This document shows, piece by piece, positions 12,191 to 27,059 of a DNA stretch of 64,000 nt; position 1 is the first letter of the stretch; the number at the start of each line of letters is the position of its first letter. A program made the position numbers and the translations under genes. Source of the DNA: Delphinapterus leucas (taxonomy: Eukaryota; Chordata; Mammalia; Artiodactyla; Monodontidae); assembly GCF_002288925.2 (NCBI RefSeq), contig NW_022098076.1, forward strand, positions 82,743,714-82,807,713. Reading direction: 5' to 3'. A model generated the notes under the pieces. That model was given only the letters and a program-made list of their open reading frames with translations. It did no database searches and was not told the DNA's origin.

Positions 12191-14758
12191 TGTCAATTTC
12201 GATTACCTCAGAGTCATCATAAGAGTCACATATTATACTTAATCCCACTCGTCAGATAATACCTGTACTTGGTTTGGTACTGAAGTTGTCCTAACAGTTC
12301 AAATAAATTATCACAATTTCTTCATAATGAATAGTTACCTTAATTCTAACTATGTTGTGCTCTAGAATAGAACCTTTTTCTTTCTTCCACATTTCATAGA
12401 TACGGCGGGTCTTTATTTCATTTTTTTCTGATCTTTTGGCAAACAAAGTTGCATATTCTGAGCGCAACCCAAACATTGGTCTTGCCTATTCCAAAGGCCA
12501 CCTTCTATTCTATGTGGGAAGAGGGATGTTGGTTCCAGGGAAGAGGCTGCTGCTTCCCTGAATATCATGTTACTGTCAGCTCTACCACTGATCTCTAACT
12601 TCCTGGGAATCCTGGGTTATGGTCTTCCTTCAATGCAGTGTTTCTACCTAGGCTTGGGCTCTGCCTGTCCTGTTATTTCTGTCCGTACAACAACCCAAGT
12701 CATGTTTAGGGAAGGGTCAAAGAAAACGGCAGTGAATTATAATTTAGGAACCAGAGAAAAATGAAAATCTTATTCTAAGTATAATTTTAAGCATATAATG
12801 AAGTTATCCATCTCATGGACACACATTCGTTCCTAACTTTTGGTTAACTCTCCATTTACAGAACACCTTGCTACTTCCCACACCATCCAGCTCCTAGAAC
12901 TCAATAGTCAGTGGCACATATTCCTAGAGTGTGAGTTACTTAGCCTAGGATGACACACTGAGGTGGAGCATGGCAGGAAACAAGCTTCAGAAGAATAATC
13001 TGGATGGACTTTTGTTCTAGGTCCTGGCTCTTTCAAAGTCCCTCCAGTTCCAAGTCAATCTCACTCATTAATTTATGGGTTTACTTTATTTGGGCTCCAA
13101 TTTTTGTATGTAGTCTGACGATCTATTCGAATCATATGAAAATTAACATACATGGTAGATTTCAAAGCCAATAAAAATGTATGACCGGTAGGAGATACAG
13201 AGAAGAGCTATTGGTCACTTTGGGTCCCGCCTAAAGAATTATCTGGATAGTTTTCATTCCATTATGTCCCTAGGCTTTTCCCTTTTGACACTAAAAGGCT
13301 CTACTGCTGTATCGTCCCCCTGTAAAATGGCATCTAGTTTTTTCCTATTGTAAGTTAAGGAAAAGTCGACATACATTAAGAAACTTCCCTTCAACAAGCT
13401 GCTTGATTGTAGTGAGTGAAACCATCACCATGGGTACAATGGAGTAGAATATTTGAAAGCAGGAATGACCTAGAGAAGCAAAAGATATAGCCACTGCTAG
13501 AATATTTGATGGGTTCTCTTTCTCTGAAGGCATGATTGATGCATAAAGCAGCCACCTAACTAATCTTTAAGCACTTGCTTCTCCAATAGTAAGTTTTAGA
13601 AAAGCTCCTATGTCATAAGTTTTGCTAGTTGAAAAAAAAAAACCCAGAAAATTTGGGGTGTTTCCTGGTTTGCGCCTTGAGACGTCCCCTCCCTTCAAGC
13701 TGCAAATTATAGAGAAGCCTGTTCTTTTCTCATAGGTGTACACCTATAAGCCATACCGTCAACTTACATTATATGCTACCACTTACCACAAGCAACTACA
13801 TTCTGCCACGTTGCGTAAAAATGCTAATCATTGTAATCATATCTCAGCACAATGAGATAATATCAGGACTCCAGTACTTTCCCTGCCTGCTAAACAATTG
13901 ATTGCAGTCACAGACACGTTGCCAGCCTGTTCCAACCTACTAGATGGAGTCAGAAGTTTACGTTCCATTACAAGGGGGGCTGTGGGGTGTACTTGTATGC
14001 ATATCTGTTGTGAGTTTTCAGAAGTTATTCTTGAAGCTTACACATCATTCTCTGGATTATTCTCTTGTAAAACTCTCCAGGGGGTTCTGATGTGTCAGGG
14101 CAATAAATTCATTCCAAGACAGCATTTGGGATATCATAAGAGATCTTATGAACTAAAACAAATACACCATAATCAACAATACCTGGAGATTTGGAGATTA
14201 ACTTGTCTAGCCTCATAAAATGTTCACATCAATTTCCCCTGAAGAATCAGACCCATCTGTATAAAAGTTATTTATCTGAACCAAGACAGAGATTAAGTCT
14301 AGCAGACTGGAACATTTTTACCCCAAATAAAAGCAAGATGTGATCATGTGTAATAGCCACATCATTTAAAGGGCTCAGTCCCCATGGTATTTTTGTAACC
14401 ATTTGTACTAATAGAAACTCTAGATTTTTTCCCCTAAGTTTCTTTGTTGCTGAATTCTTAGAAGTTGATTTTTATGAAATGTGTGATTGTTTTTATCCAA
14501 TTGTGTCATCTGAAGTTTCTATTTAGGAATTCTAAGACAGAGGGATGAGTAAGTCCTGGTCTTAATGCATTTATCCGTGTTGGATTATTTATATTAGTTT
14601 GAAGATACATATTACTACTGTTCTTGCATCATATTTTTCTAAATATGGAAATGTTTGACTTTTGTTGGATTTGTAGTCTACGTCTCCAGCTTGAAACGCA
14701 GCATTACCCGTCCCCTCAAATGTTTAGAGCAGTAAATCCACCTGAAAGTCATATTTGA

Positions 14759-15970
<1,212 letters not shown>

Positions 15971-16054
15971 TAAGGCACGTAGTAGTGATATTTGGTCCTT
16001 TGAGTTGAAATCTCAAGATGTGTGATTTTGCTTTTGCCATATCCAAGGAAACAG

Positions 16055-16345
16055 TGCGTTCTCATGGGTCCTTAAAAGTGAAAGACAGAGGCAGGGCAGT
16101 CTGAGTCAGAGAGATGAAGATGCTGCCCCTCCGGGTTTTGAAGATGGAGGAGGGGGCCATGAGCCAAGAAATCAGGAAACCTCTAGAAGATTGAATAGTC
16201 AAGGGAACAGATGCTCCCCTAGAGCCTTCAGAAGGAATGGCAGCCCGGCCTACAGGCTTCATTTTAGGCAAGTGAAACCCATTTCAGACTTCTGCCTTCT
16301 AGAATTGTAAAGTAATAAATTTGTGTCATACTTTTAAGAAACCAA
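16055..16345 (+). mobile_element. Ancient MaLR-type LTR, sense to NYAP2
   Basis: Matches the 3' half of an MLT1-type LTR: 'gggtccttaaaag', 'gaagatggagg', 'gggccatgagccaag', 'ctcccctagagcc', 'cccatttcagacttctg', then AATAAA at 16314-16319. It begins only about 145 bp after the large NYAP2 exon and on the same strand. Confidence 0.72.
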
Positions 16346-17439
16346 AAAGAAAAAAAATAGGAGATAATGCATTCTGAGAGGACTAAAAGTGATGGTCTGC
16401 ACAATATAACATATTAAAAAGAATCAGTTTTAAATTTAAAATAAAGTGTAAGATCTAAATTCTTCAGGGGCTCTGGGAAATCTAACAAAGGAAACAGATC
16501 ACTATAAAATTTTTAGGTACATGTCTCGATTTGGGGGGGAAATTATACATTCAAACATGGAATTGGTTAAGTGTTAAAATTATCTTGTATTAAGAGCCTG
16601 CTTGAGCAAATCTGTATTAGAAAGCCTTTGCTGCAAAGAAAGCAATTCGAATAGAATCATTACTTTTTTAAAAAACAATGAATGATTCTTTCCACACACT
16701 TCATGTTGTTACATTCTTACTTTCCTGCTAAACTAGAATAGGCTCACTATTTCCCTTTTAAAACCCTTGGTAATTAGCATCTTATTCCCATGGTACTCTT
16801 CCTATATCCATCAATATATAAATTACAGAAAGATCACTAAGTCATAAGTAGGAGGGGAACATTACATTTACCCCTGAATTTCAAAGGCCAGGGAATGTCT
16901 CTATCTGAATGGCTAATCCTTTTGTGAGCCCCAAATCACTGCCTAATGATATCGTAAAGTCAAAACAGATCCCAGTTTTCTCAATGTTCATTTCATTAAA
17001 TTACACTGCTTTCCTTTATTTAAAAATGCCTTAGGGCATCTAAGCTGAAAATTAATCACTTACATCTCAAATGATCCCAACACAGGATTTTATTATTCTA
17101 CTCATACAGTTACATTGAGGACCTTCTTTAAAGGAAAAGAACTCTTCAACATGTCTGATGAAGATGACGATGACACTCCTTAGATAATTAATATTCATTG
17201 GTAGTTGAAAGCCATTTATCTTGTCTTTTTTTCTCTTTAACCAGAGAGATTTATGAAAGCATTAACCACTTAAATAATTCTACTCCCTCCCTCCCCAATA
17301 AAAACATTTCATTTACCTGACTGAAAGGCAAAAACTTCTCATATTTTAGACATACCTCGAGTTAAATACATACATGAATACACTAAAATATTTTTAAAAT
17401 TATTTTAAAAATTGAATTAAAACTAGGAACCTCCTATTT

Positions 17440-17695
17440 CTAGAGTGGTGGTTCTCAGCTGGGGTGATTTTGCCCCCAGGGACATTCAGCAATGTCTGGA
17501 GACATCTTTGGTTGTCACAACTGGGGATGCTACTGACATCAAGTGGGTAGAGACCAGGGATGCTCCTCAACAGCCTACAATGCACAGGGCAACCTGCTAC
17601 AAAAATTAAAATAAACAAAAGCAAAGAACAGAAAAAAAAAAGGATTATCTCATCCACAATGTCAATAGTGTCAAGTATGGGAAACTCGGATCTAG
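17440..17695 (+). mobile_element. MER20-like hAT-Charlie DNA element
   Basis: Starts 'gtggttctcagctggggtga', includes 'ggacattcagcaatgtctgg' and 'ggttgtcacaactggggatg', and ends near 'aatgtcaatagtg'. An A-rich stretch at about 17600-17640 interrupts the 3' part. Confidence 0.75.
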
Positions 17696-19766
17696 ACAAT
17701 TTATTAAAATTGAAAGTTTTTTCCATATGATTGATTTGGTTTAAACACAGATAAGTAAGTTTTTGGAAAAAGTTGAAAAAAAAATAAAGGAAAAGATTTT
17801 ACTCTCAAAATACGTGATGGTTAGTATGAAATTAGTAGAAGTTTCATCCAAGAATTGGTGAAATTAGCCAATATTCTCCCTACCTACCAGTTTCTTTGGA
17901 GGATTCTTAGCAGCTCCAGCTGGCAGCTATACCAGTTAGCTAGAAAAAGTATATGTAAAAAAAAGTGATTAACTAATGAAGTTATTTCAAGAAAAATCCA
18001 TCTGTTAGAATCACTCTATGTGCTATATGTCACAGACTTCTCCATTCGACTCCAAAATGAGCTTTGTGTGCTTCTAAAACCAAGCTTGTACGTGGAGAAG
18101 TGACCTAGGCTCTTTATAGCTTTTTAGGGATCCAAGGATTAAATTCTTTCCCATGGGCTATTAACTGTGTATCAACCCTTCAGAGGAAGGTCATGCCCTG
18201 GGTTATATGAATTCCAATATTTTACTTTACACAAATGGAAGGGAGGAAAAATGCACATAGTGTTTCTAATGAATAATCCAATGCCATTTACTTTTGACTC
18301 TGGAAGAAAATAGAAAAACACTATCTGATGTTGACAAAATCATAGGGGCTCTCGGAATCTTCCTGTAATCCAAAATGTAGATCCAAAATTGTTGATAATT
18401 GAAAGTTAACCTACAATTACTGCTGCAGTACACTCGGTGATACAACTATCCCCGTCACTCTTGACAGATAGGATTCGTAGATACCTGCTGATAACAAAGG
18501 GACAAGATAAGTGATAGGAAGTAGTATAACATTCATGACCCCTGAGTCACATTTGGCATTTTTTTTTACATTTCAGAGATAAAAGTAAGACTGGTATTTC
18601 TGTGCTCCATACCCCTCTAGGTTTACTGGAAATGTCAATTTTTCGAGTTTTCTGGTATTCAATTCAAAGCAAATATAATATTTCCACTTTAATTGAAAAA
18701 CCTATGTCAAATAAAATTTATCCCTTCAACTTTTATTTTTAATAACCTATAAAAGATACACCTAATTTAATAATTTCACATCTTAAAGGCTTATAATTAT
18801 TGATGGGGATTGCAAAATAGGAAAGAGATAAAATAAGACAATAGTGGTAGACCATGAATCAATTTCATTTTGCTTCACCATTTTCTAAATACAGCCTCCA
18901 TATTAATTGTTCTAGGAAGCAGGTTTTTCCTAGTTGATGTGACATTATTATGTTGTTTAACTGTATATGAGTATACTAATGATAATAAATTTATTTGAAT
19001 TGGTTATTATTAATATTTTTTTAATTTGTGCAGAGAGATAGAGGACATAAGGCATGTAAGAAGTGATCAACTTGTATTTTATTGCTGTAAATTTCTGTGT
19101 CTATATGAGAAGTAGGTGAAGTACAAATATGTTTTGTGGTGAATTGGAGACTCAAATGATAATTTTCTACCTATAATTTTTATCTTCCTTTTACACATTT
19201 TTATTTTATATATCCTTTGATTGGAATCTTTAGAATACCTAAAGATTTCATGATGGGCCATGAAATTATTTTATTTTAATAAATCAAGAGCCATGGATCA
19301 TAGAAATTATTAGCCAGAATCAAGTGAGAAAAAACTCTTTCATCCCATCAGATAAGAAATATTTTAAAAATAAACTTTAGCCTCTATTTAATATAAATGC
19401 ATGAATGTATGTTTCTATGAAAATGTACAAGGCATAATGAAGGATATAATTAAATGTTATAATATACTTGAGAGAGAGAATGTGATAGAAAAGTTAAAAG
19501 TGGAAAATGGTAAAGAGAAAATTAAAAAAAGAAAGAAACATGAAACATCAAAGAGAAAAGACTAATTAAAAAACTGAGGCACCAAGAAAAATACACACAC
19601 ACACACAATGCACACATAAGGTCAAATGGACATATAAACAAATATAGGTGCCAACATATGAAGCACATACAAAGGTACACAGAGAACCAGAGAAGAAGCA
19701 CCAAAACACAGTAGGGCCAAAGAAGGATCAAAGGGAAAAAAAGATGCAAGCTCACTTATCTGGTAT

Positions 19767-19770
<4 letters not shown>

Positions 19771-19811
<41 letters not shown>
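19771..19811. repeat. (AT)n microsatellite
   Basis: About 20 uninterrupted AT units. Confidence 0.97.
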
Positions 19812-19813
<2 letters not shown>

Positions 19814-20039
19814 GGGTTGGCATTGCCAAAGGCCTTCATCATACTCAATAATATTCCACATTAATGGAGATACACAATTTTCTGCTGTTAAATCTTTCAG
19901 CCCTTTAAAAAGACTCCTATTTAAGACTTTGAGATGTTATGTTACATTTTTACAATTATAGATATAAATGTGTCCTATAGGACTGATGAAACACAGTTGG
20001 GAATCAGTTGTAAACTTTGCCTTTCCATTCACTTGCTTA

Positions 20040-20130
20040 AGAAACAACAGCAGCAAAAAAAACCAAACACAAAGACAACAACCCAAAACAACCATCAAAC
20101 AAACAAAATAAAACCAAAAAATTACCCCAT
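20040..20130. repeat. A/C-rich low-complexity tract
   Basis: Mix of CAA and AAAC units, 'aacaacagcag' through 'aaataaaacc'. Confidence 0.8.
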
Positions 20131-20384
20131 GCCCTCCATGCTCTCACACACATACCTGTCTCAGTTTTCATGTAACTTGAGGTCCAGCGATGCCTAAAAT
20201 ATTAGGCATTGCTGGTGAAGCAACTGAGCCAACTTACTCTTACCAATTTAATTAAAAAATAATTTTAAATTGAAAAAACGATGATTTTGGAAGGAAATCT
20301 CTTAAAACTCATTTCTGTATGTTTATAGTATCCCACTTTTAGGAAAAAGGAAGGGTATGCTAACATCACTTAGCCGTCTTTATG

Positions 20385-20465
20385 ATTCAGGGTCACCGTT
20401 GTGATCATCACTGTGTGTGTACTATGTGCTAATGCACATGAGGCGTCCATCACGGTGACCTGAAT
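20385..20465. repeat. Inverted repeat with 43-nt loop
   Basis: Left arm ATTCAGGGTCACCGTTGTGAT (20385-20405; one extra G and one interruption) pairs with ATCACGGTGACCTGAAT (20449-20465). It could be a small DNA-transposon end pair or a hairpin. Confidence 0.7.
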
Positions 20466-21636
20466 AGGGGAGGCCTCACACAGGGGTGGCTATGATTGTC
20501 CTGTCATCTTTAGTAGCAGTGCAGCATTGATAGATTAACTGTGATACTGGGGTGTCCTCAGGAGGGCTATTTGAGGTTGTATAGCTGACTAACCCTCTAC
20601 AGATCTACCATTTAAGTTCACTTAAATTCTTCTGTCTGTTTCTCATGGTTTTCCTGCCTCGTCTCTTTCTTCCAGGTAGCTCTGTTGATGCACCCTCCCC
20701 TTCTTTCCTATTCTCCTTTCATGCTTTTCCTTATTGTATTGTATTATCACACCATTAATCAGTTGTGGACCAAGAAACTTGTCTGCGGAGCCTCTCATCT
20801 ATCTAAAGTGTGTGACTTCAGGGTAGGGACTTTGTGACCTTGACTTCCAAATGCCACTTGAATCCATTTACTAAGTTGGATGAAGTTCTTGGACTCATGT
20901 CTGAGATGGTCAGGGATATTCACTTCCCAAGAACTAAGCTGTCCTGGGAAACATGGAACGAATGTTACTTTATTTTAGGAGAACTTACACTTTTTGTTTA
21001 GCCTATTGAAAATAAGTTTTTTCAGTAAAATCTAGCAAACGCACTAGCTAAGGACTTTATTTTCTCTCCTTTTTATTCCTATGAAAGCAGAAACTGACAA
21101 GGAGTGGGTAGGACAGAAAAGCAATGGGGATGGGCAGGGAAGAGAACCCAGGAGTCTGGATCTTTCATTTGCTGTGGGGAATGGGTGAGCCTTCAGCCTG
21201 TGACTGCCCACCTCCAAGCATATTGAATTTGAGCAGAACTTCTGGGTGTGTGGTGACTAGAAGCCACCTGGCCAGAGTTGGGGGGAGGCAGGATACTGAA
21301 CCTCTGGAACACACAGATCCTTCAAAGGCATTTAGGACTTGAGCTACACCCAGAATAACTGAAGAGACCAAGGCAAGACCAAGGCCTATAGGTTCTGCTA
21401 AATTTCTTAAATAAAACCATGACTCTTGTCAGGTTCTTTTCCTGCTGTTTATTGCTTGCCTTCCTGCTCAGAGCCCCACACTGTGGCCTCAGACTGGTTT
21501 CTGCCTTAGCAAGACTCCTTCTAGTAGCTCAGAAGGAAAATTGAGCCTGCACCTGGGTTATGAGGATGCTGTCAGGCCAGGACGCTGGGGACATGCTCCA
21601 GGGAACATCCTTGGGTCACTCAAAGCAGAGTGGGCG

Positions 21637-21939
21637 GGGCTTCCCTGGTGGCACAGTGGTTAAGAATCTGCCTGCCAATGCAGGGGATAAGGGTTCGAGC
21701 TCTGGTCGGGGAAGATCCAACATGTCCCAGAGCAACTGAGTCCGAGCACCACAACTGCTGAGCCCGCGCACCTAGAGCCCGTGCTCCGCAACAAGAGAAG
21801 CCACTGCAATGAGAAGCCTGCGCACCGCAGTGAAGAATAGCTCCCGCTCGCTAGCTGCTACTAGAGAAAGCCCACGGGCAGCAACAAAGACCCAATGCAG
21901 CCAAGAAAAAAAAAATTTAAAAACCAAAAAAAAACAAAC
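21637..21939 (+). mobile_element. CHR-1-like longer tRNA-derived SINE
   Basis: Begins with the same GGGCTTCCC head but carries the longer CHR-1-type body (extra tract with GCTCGCTAGCTGC and CCAATGCAGCC before an A-rich tail). No clear flanking duplication. It abuts a MER5-like element downstream. Confidence 0.9.
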
Positions 21940-21954
21940 CACAGCAGGCAAAGG

Positions 21955-22110
21955 ACCTCCTGCATTATATTCACCTGCCTGTTGTTAAAAATACAGATTC
22001 CTGGGCTTTATCAGAGATTGACCTGTTCAGTGAGAAATCCTGGAGGTTGGACCTGGGATCATGACTTTTTAAGGACAATCCCCAGTAGTACTTATGCCTA
22101 TTATCTAACA
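21955..22110 (+). mobile_element. MER5-like hAT-Charlie fragment
   Basis: Shows 'tgcattatattcacctgcc', 'aaatacagattcctgggct' and 'aaatcctggaggttggacct', matching the MER5 core. It sits immediately after the CHR-1 SINE. Confidence 0.62.
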
Positions 22111-23059
22111 GTAACTCAGGGGTGTACTGCTAAATATTAGCAACACCATTTACTTGTGTGCAAGAGAAACCTATAACACATTGCTTTCATCTAACAAAGT
22201 CAAAAACAGAATTTGTATAAGAGAAAGAAGAGGAAGGGGAAAAAGTCAAACTCAGATAACTTGAAATGAGGGAATATTGTTTCCTTTCCTTAAGTAAGCT
22301 ACTGATTAGTTGGCATCTTGCAAATAAACCGTCAGGGTCATCTGGTTGGATCAGCAGGGAGAAGTATTTCACTACCTCAAGATTCTTCTGGAGACCTTGA
22401 GAGTTTAACCTTGTATCACATGGTGGGCAATGTGTGAATAATGTCCATTCTTGTTCTTACTTACAACCTTCATCTAGGTCTGTGTAATTTACTTCATCAG
22501 AATTTCTCAACACTTCGATTTGAGAACCACTGGTAATAACTACTTCAGACAGGAGTTGTTTCTGTTCTTCAGACAGGCAGGGGAACTTGAGACTCAGGCC
22601 AACAGCAGTTTTTAACCCCAGAGGTCTGTTTAGATGGGTCCAGGTCATTTAAGTGGGAGGGCTAGCCAGAGCAGGGCGGAGCCCCCAGATGGAGCCATGA
22701 TGCAGAACAAGGGCGTGCTCTTTAGAGAGGATACCCAGCCCCATGATCTAGCCAATGTAGGAGAGCAATACAAGAGAATGGGAGTCTTCCTTGTGGGATG
22801 CTGGAAGGAATGATGAAAGCAAGGAGGAGGTCTAACTGTCATGCCTGGGCCAAGGATCTCAGTAGTTAGAGCTGACAATGCTAATGGGGAAATGAAGTGA
22901 TGAGGTTCTTGGAAAATGCTTCTGCCTCAGACAGGTTTACCTCAGAAACAATTTCAAGTCCAACTAAGCCCAGAGTGGAATTCATCCAAGAAGTAGTGGT
23001 AAGGTCCTGGGGAAAGAATGCAGCCCCAAGCTTTTCCTTCAGAATGCTTCCGTAACAAT

Positions 23060-23290
23060 AGGAGCATATGTCAATACTTACTTTTATGCCATTTACTTTC
23101 TGCCAGACACGGTTCTAAGCATTTTGCTTGTATTCCACCCCCATAGCAATACGTGGAAGCAGGTGATACTAACGCTGCTATTTTAAAGATGGGAGAAACG
23201 GAGGCACAGCTTACCCAGGGTCATATAGGGAGTAAATCTGAGACTTGAACCCAGTTTGTTTGGCTTCAGAGTTTCTGGTCTTAATGATAC
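23060..23290 (-). mobile_element. MIR SINE
   Basis: Antisense MIR order: 'tgccagacacggttctaagc', 'acggaggcacagcttaccca', 'gagacttgaacccagtttgt'. Confidence 0.82.
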
Positions 23291-24031
23291 TTTATCTAGA
23301 CTTGACCAGTCTCCCTAATTTCTTTCCCCTCCCAATTGCCATTAAAATATACCAGTTACCATCAAAAACTCTAATGGCTCATACTGCTATCACTCCCAGA
23401 GATATCTGCTGGATCAAAGAAACCTGGATCTGTACCTAAATAGCATGGACCACTTAGTGGTTGTCATCAACTTAGGAAGGGGCTGGAAATCCTTTTCAGA
23501 ACCCTCCAAAATTCACTTTGGAATATCCTAGTCACTGCGAGGGGATTTTTCTGGACCTCAGGCTTCTGAGCTGCCCCTGAAGGCATGTGGTCTGCCCAGT
23601 GGGCCTCACAATTAAATGACCTGGGCAAAGAGGCTGTGAGTGTTCCTAATGCTTTTAAGCATAACTTAAGGATGTATGGGCACATTCCTTTGGTCTGAGA
23701 GGTTTGCAATACTGAGCTACCAAATAGATGATTCATCCTCCAGGGATATAGGGCTTTTGTCCACAGATCCTTGAATCTTGTCCATAATTAAGCAGTGTCT
23801 TGGTGGCCCAGGGCTACCCCAAGAGAAAAAAACACTCCGTGCATAAGAAAAAAATAAAAAATCAGCCAGTGCCCAAAGGCAATGAGAGCCCTAGCATCAC
23901 TAACCTAGAAACTGATCTAGTAAAACAACAAAAGCTCCAAAAGAGCCCTACGCAAAATGCTTCTTGGCATCACCTCTTGTCTCTTTAGATTTGTGTTAGT
24001 GTGTACTTGGCAAAATCAGACGCCCATCTTT

Positions 24032-24033
<2 letters not shown>

Positions 24034-24069
<36 letters not shown>
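24034..24069. repeat. (AC)n microsatellite
   Basis: About 18 uninterrupted AC units; likely polymorphic. Confidence 0.97.
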
Positions 24070-24071
<2 letters not shown>

Positions 24072-24744
24072 GCTTCAAGATCATGCTGGCCTATTTAACT
24101 ATTATTATTTTTTAAAGCTAAAAAATATTTTTAGGATGATGAGGTTAAATAGTGTATAAGTAAAATCCCTTGATTTTGAAAATGCATGTGACTCCTTAGT
24201 TAATTGGGACCATGACATTGTCTGCTTTCCTCATTCAATTTCTCTTAGGATTGCAACATAGAATCACTGAAGAAGACATAATTTCATAAATAATTGCTCA
24301 CCTTTCTCGGGGTAGACTGCAGCTGTCTTTGATTGATGCAGGCAGACGTGTTTATCCCCTGTGTTTATGTTCTCTGGCTGCTGAATCTTTAAGTGCAATT
24401 TCTCGTCAGCAATTTAATCAGCAATTTTCTCCATTAAGAAGAACCTCCCTGCTTTAGATTGAAATAATTCAGAAACATTTTCAAACATTTTCAGACATAA
24501 AGCTACACTAGTCTGTTTTTTTTAAAACCAAGATTTCCTCAGTTTGTATTTAATGTACTAGGGCTGATTTCTTTTTCTCCTGTTGAATTACCTCAAACAG
24601 GAAATTCAATTTCTGATTTGTATTTGACATCATGTGTTTTCAACAGTTTGACATCTATGAGTAATTAAATATTAGGTATAAGAGGTTCCTATCAGTCATA
24701 TCATAGTTCCTTGCATTTGTCCTACATTTTAATATGATCTAGAA

Positions 24745-24885
24745 GGTTTGGACAGGGCCTGGATATCACAAGAGATGCTTTTCATCTTGGCTCAACCATT
24801 TAGAAGCTTTGAGACTTTGGATAAGTCAGTTCATCTCTTAATGCCATAGTTTTCTCACTTTTCAGATGAGAATATTAAGTGCTCA
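24745..24885 (+). mobile_element. MIR SINE fragment
   Basis: Sense MIR: 'tttgagactttggataagtc' followed by 'gttttctcacttttcagatg'. Confidence 0.68.
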
Positions 24886-25039
24886 AACTGTGAATCTCTT
24901 CCTTCTCTGTTGTTTGATGCATCTTTGGATTACCGAATGAGCTGTAGATCCCCAAACAAATGGCCATTTCCTATTTCTGAAGCTTTCTGTCTGACCTTGC
25001 TCTCCCTTGCTGAAAGGACTTCCCCAGTAACTCCATAAA

Positions 25040-25345
25040 ACAAAGTCTAAAGCTTGGATCCCCGTTTATATTCCACCTCCTTCTTCATCGAGTTGTTTTG
25101 TGCTGTTGTTTACATATAATCTCTCCTTCAAACTCTGGGAGCACTTTATACATCTGTAATGGTATGTGTCTTATCCTGACCTACTGTAGAGGTTTTTTTT
25201 CTCTGTCTTATTCCCCATTAAGACATATGGCTAGGGAGATCAAGGGCCATATCTTTTCATCATTTTTTTTCATGTAGCACTTGGTTCAATGCAGTCTTCC
25301 CCAAAGTTGATACGTGGTAAGTATTTACTGAATTTGTTGAATTCA
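25040..25345 (+). mobile_element. L2 3' end fragment
   Basis: Ends in 'ggtaagtatttactgaattt' plus GTTGAATTC, the sense L2 terminus. Diverged upstream. Confidence 0.6.
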
Positions 25346-27059
25346 TAGGCAGAGAGCTATTGCACTTGAGGAAACAAAAGCCATAAGAGAAATGTTTGAC
25401 TATTAAATAAAAAAAAAAAAATCGGATCCTACAACTTAGAAAATTCTACACTGAAATCAATATAGTCATTCAGCCAAAAAAGGAACTATGCTGAATGCTG
25501 AATTCATTGCTTTTGTTCTTAAATGTCCTGTTTAAAAGAATGCCCATTTCATTCTAGGCAGATTTATTAGGGGAAGGATATAAAGAATATAGCCATAAAG
25601 CATTTAAATGTGGACCATTTTGTAGATGTTAAATTGTCACCAGTTCCTGAACAAACGAATAGCTGAGAAAATTGGTCATTTCTCAACATTTGGAGATAGA
25701 AAGATGCATTTTTTTTCAGAAGAAATAATAGAGACTAACATTTTAAAGAAGGAATTCTACTGTTTAACATTGTGCATTATTGAACTCAAATAGTCAAGAG
25801 AATAAGAACACATTCAAGTCATTTAACCTCCTTGGTGAAAAAGCTCTGCAGAAATCCAGAGAGCTATTACTATGTAACTGGTGGTCTTAAATGCATGTGT
25901 TTCCAGGTAAAAATGGGTTTAAGTTATAAAATACTTGAAAAACTTTTTTAATTTTCAAAAATATCAGTTTTCAGAATTCAGGAAATGGATGGCAATTATG
26001 AATTTAATGAAGTGTCTTTAGTGGTGCATGGTGTTTCTCAGTTGAAGCCAACTCATTATTGTTAGTTGATGGGAGCTAGGTTAATTAAACGTTCCACTCC
26101 TGGTAGAATAACCAATCAGCTGAAGAATCTGGGCTATTGCTATTCCCAAATGAAAGGAGTAAAAATACTGTAAAGAATCTAAGAGGGGAGGAAGGAGGGT
26201 TAGTAACATGGATTTTGAAGCAGAATATCCTGCCTAGCCAGGTATACCCAGAACAGCTGAACTTAAAGGAAAAATTTCAAATGCAAAAGTCTGTAATAGT
26301 CTTCTGACAAGTGAAGGTAGAAAGAATACTTTCCCCTACCTTTTCTTCTGGTCAGGTTGCAGTTATATTCAATAAAATATCACTTGAAATTTTTTGCATC
26401 TATTCCCTTGTTACAGATGGAACTGATATAATTAAGTCAAGAAAGAAAAAGGATAGAAAAACAGTAGAAAGAGTCAGAAAGTAGAGATTGGGGGCATCCG
26501 TGTGTTGTCCAACCGTAGATCCACACGCATTGCTATGGGTGGATAATTCAAATGTGGGTTTTGTTCCCATAACACAAATAAGAAATCTAGATTTCCAAGA
26601 ACTCAGAAGCTGGGACAGAATTTAGATGTTAGCAGCCCCCAACAGAAGGATCAGAGCTGAAGCAAAGTATTATTCTCTTTACATTCAGATTCACATTCTG
26701 AATCTCAGAGTTGCCTCTTTCATTCTCTGATTAATAAGTTATTAACCACTTAGCTATGATTAACAAGAGAGCTATGTCAAAATGAGGCAAGCTATTGTCA
26801 AAGAAACTTGACTGAGCTTTTGTCTAAGAGAAATTTCAAACCTAGGAAATTAAAACATTGCCTCAGAGTGGTCCTTCTGTGGTTGAGTGATAATCTCACT
26901 TGAAGCCTGCAGAACTCACTTTGGCTTCTAAACCATGCTTTATTTATGATCATTAAATATAAATGATAATAAAATTGTCCATTGATGTTTCAGAAAAAAA
27001 AATTCTTGACTCTACACCCAGCCATGATTTTCCACTTCCTTTTTATGGCCAAACCATTC

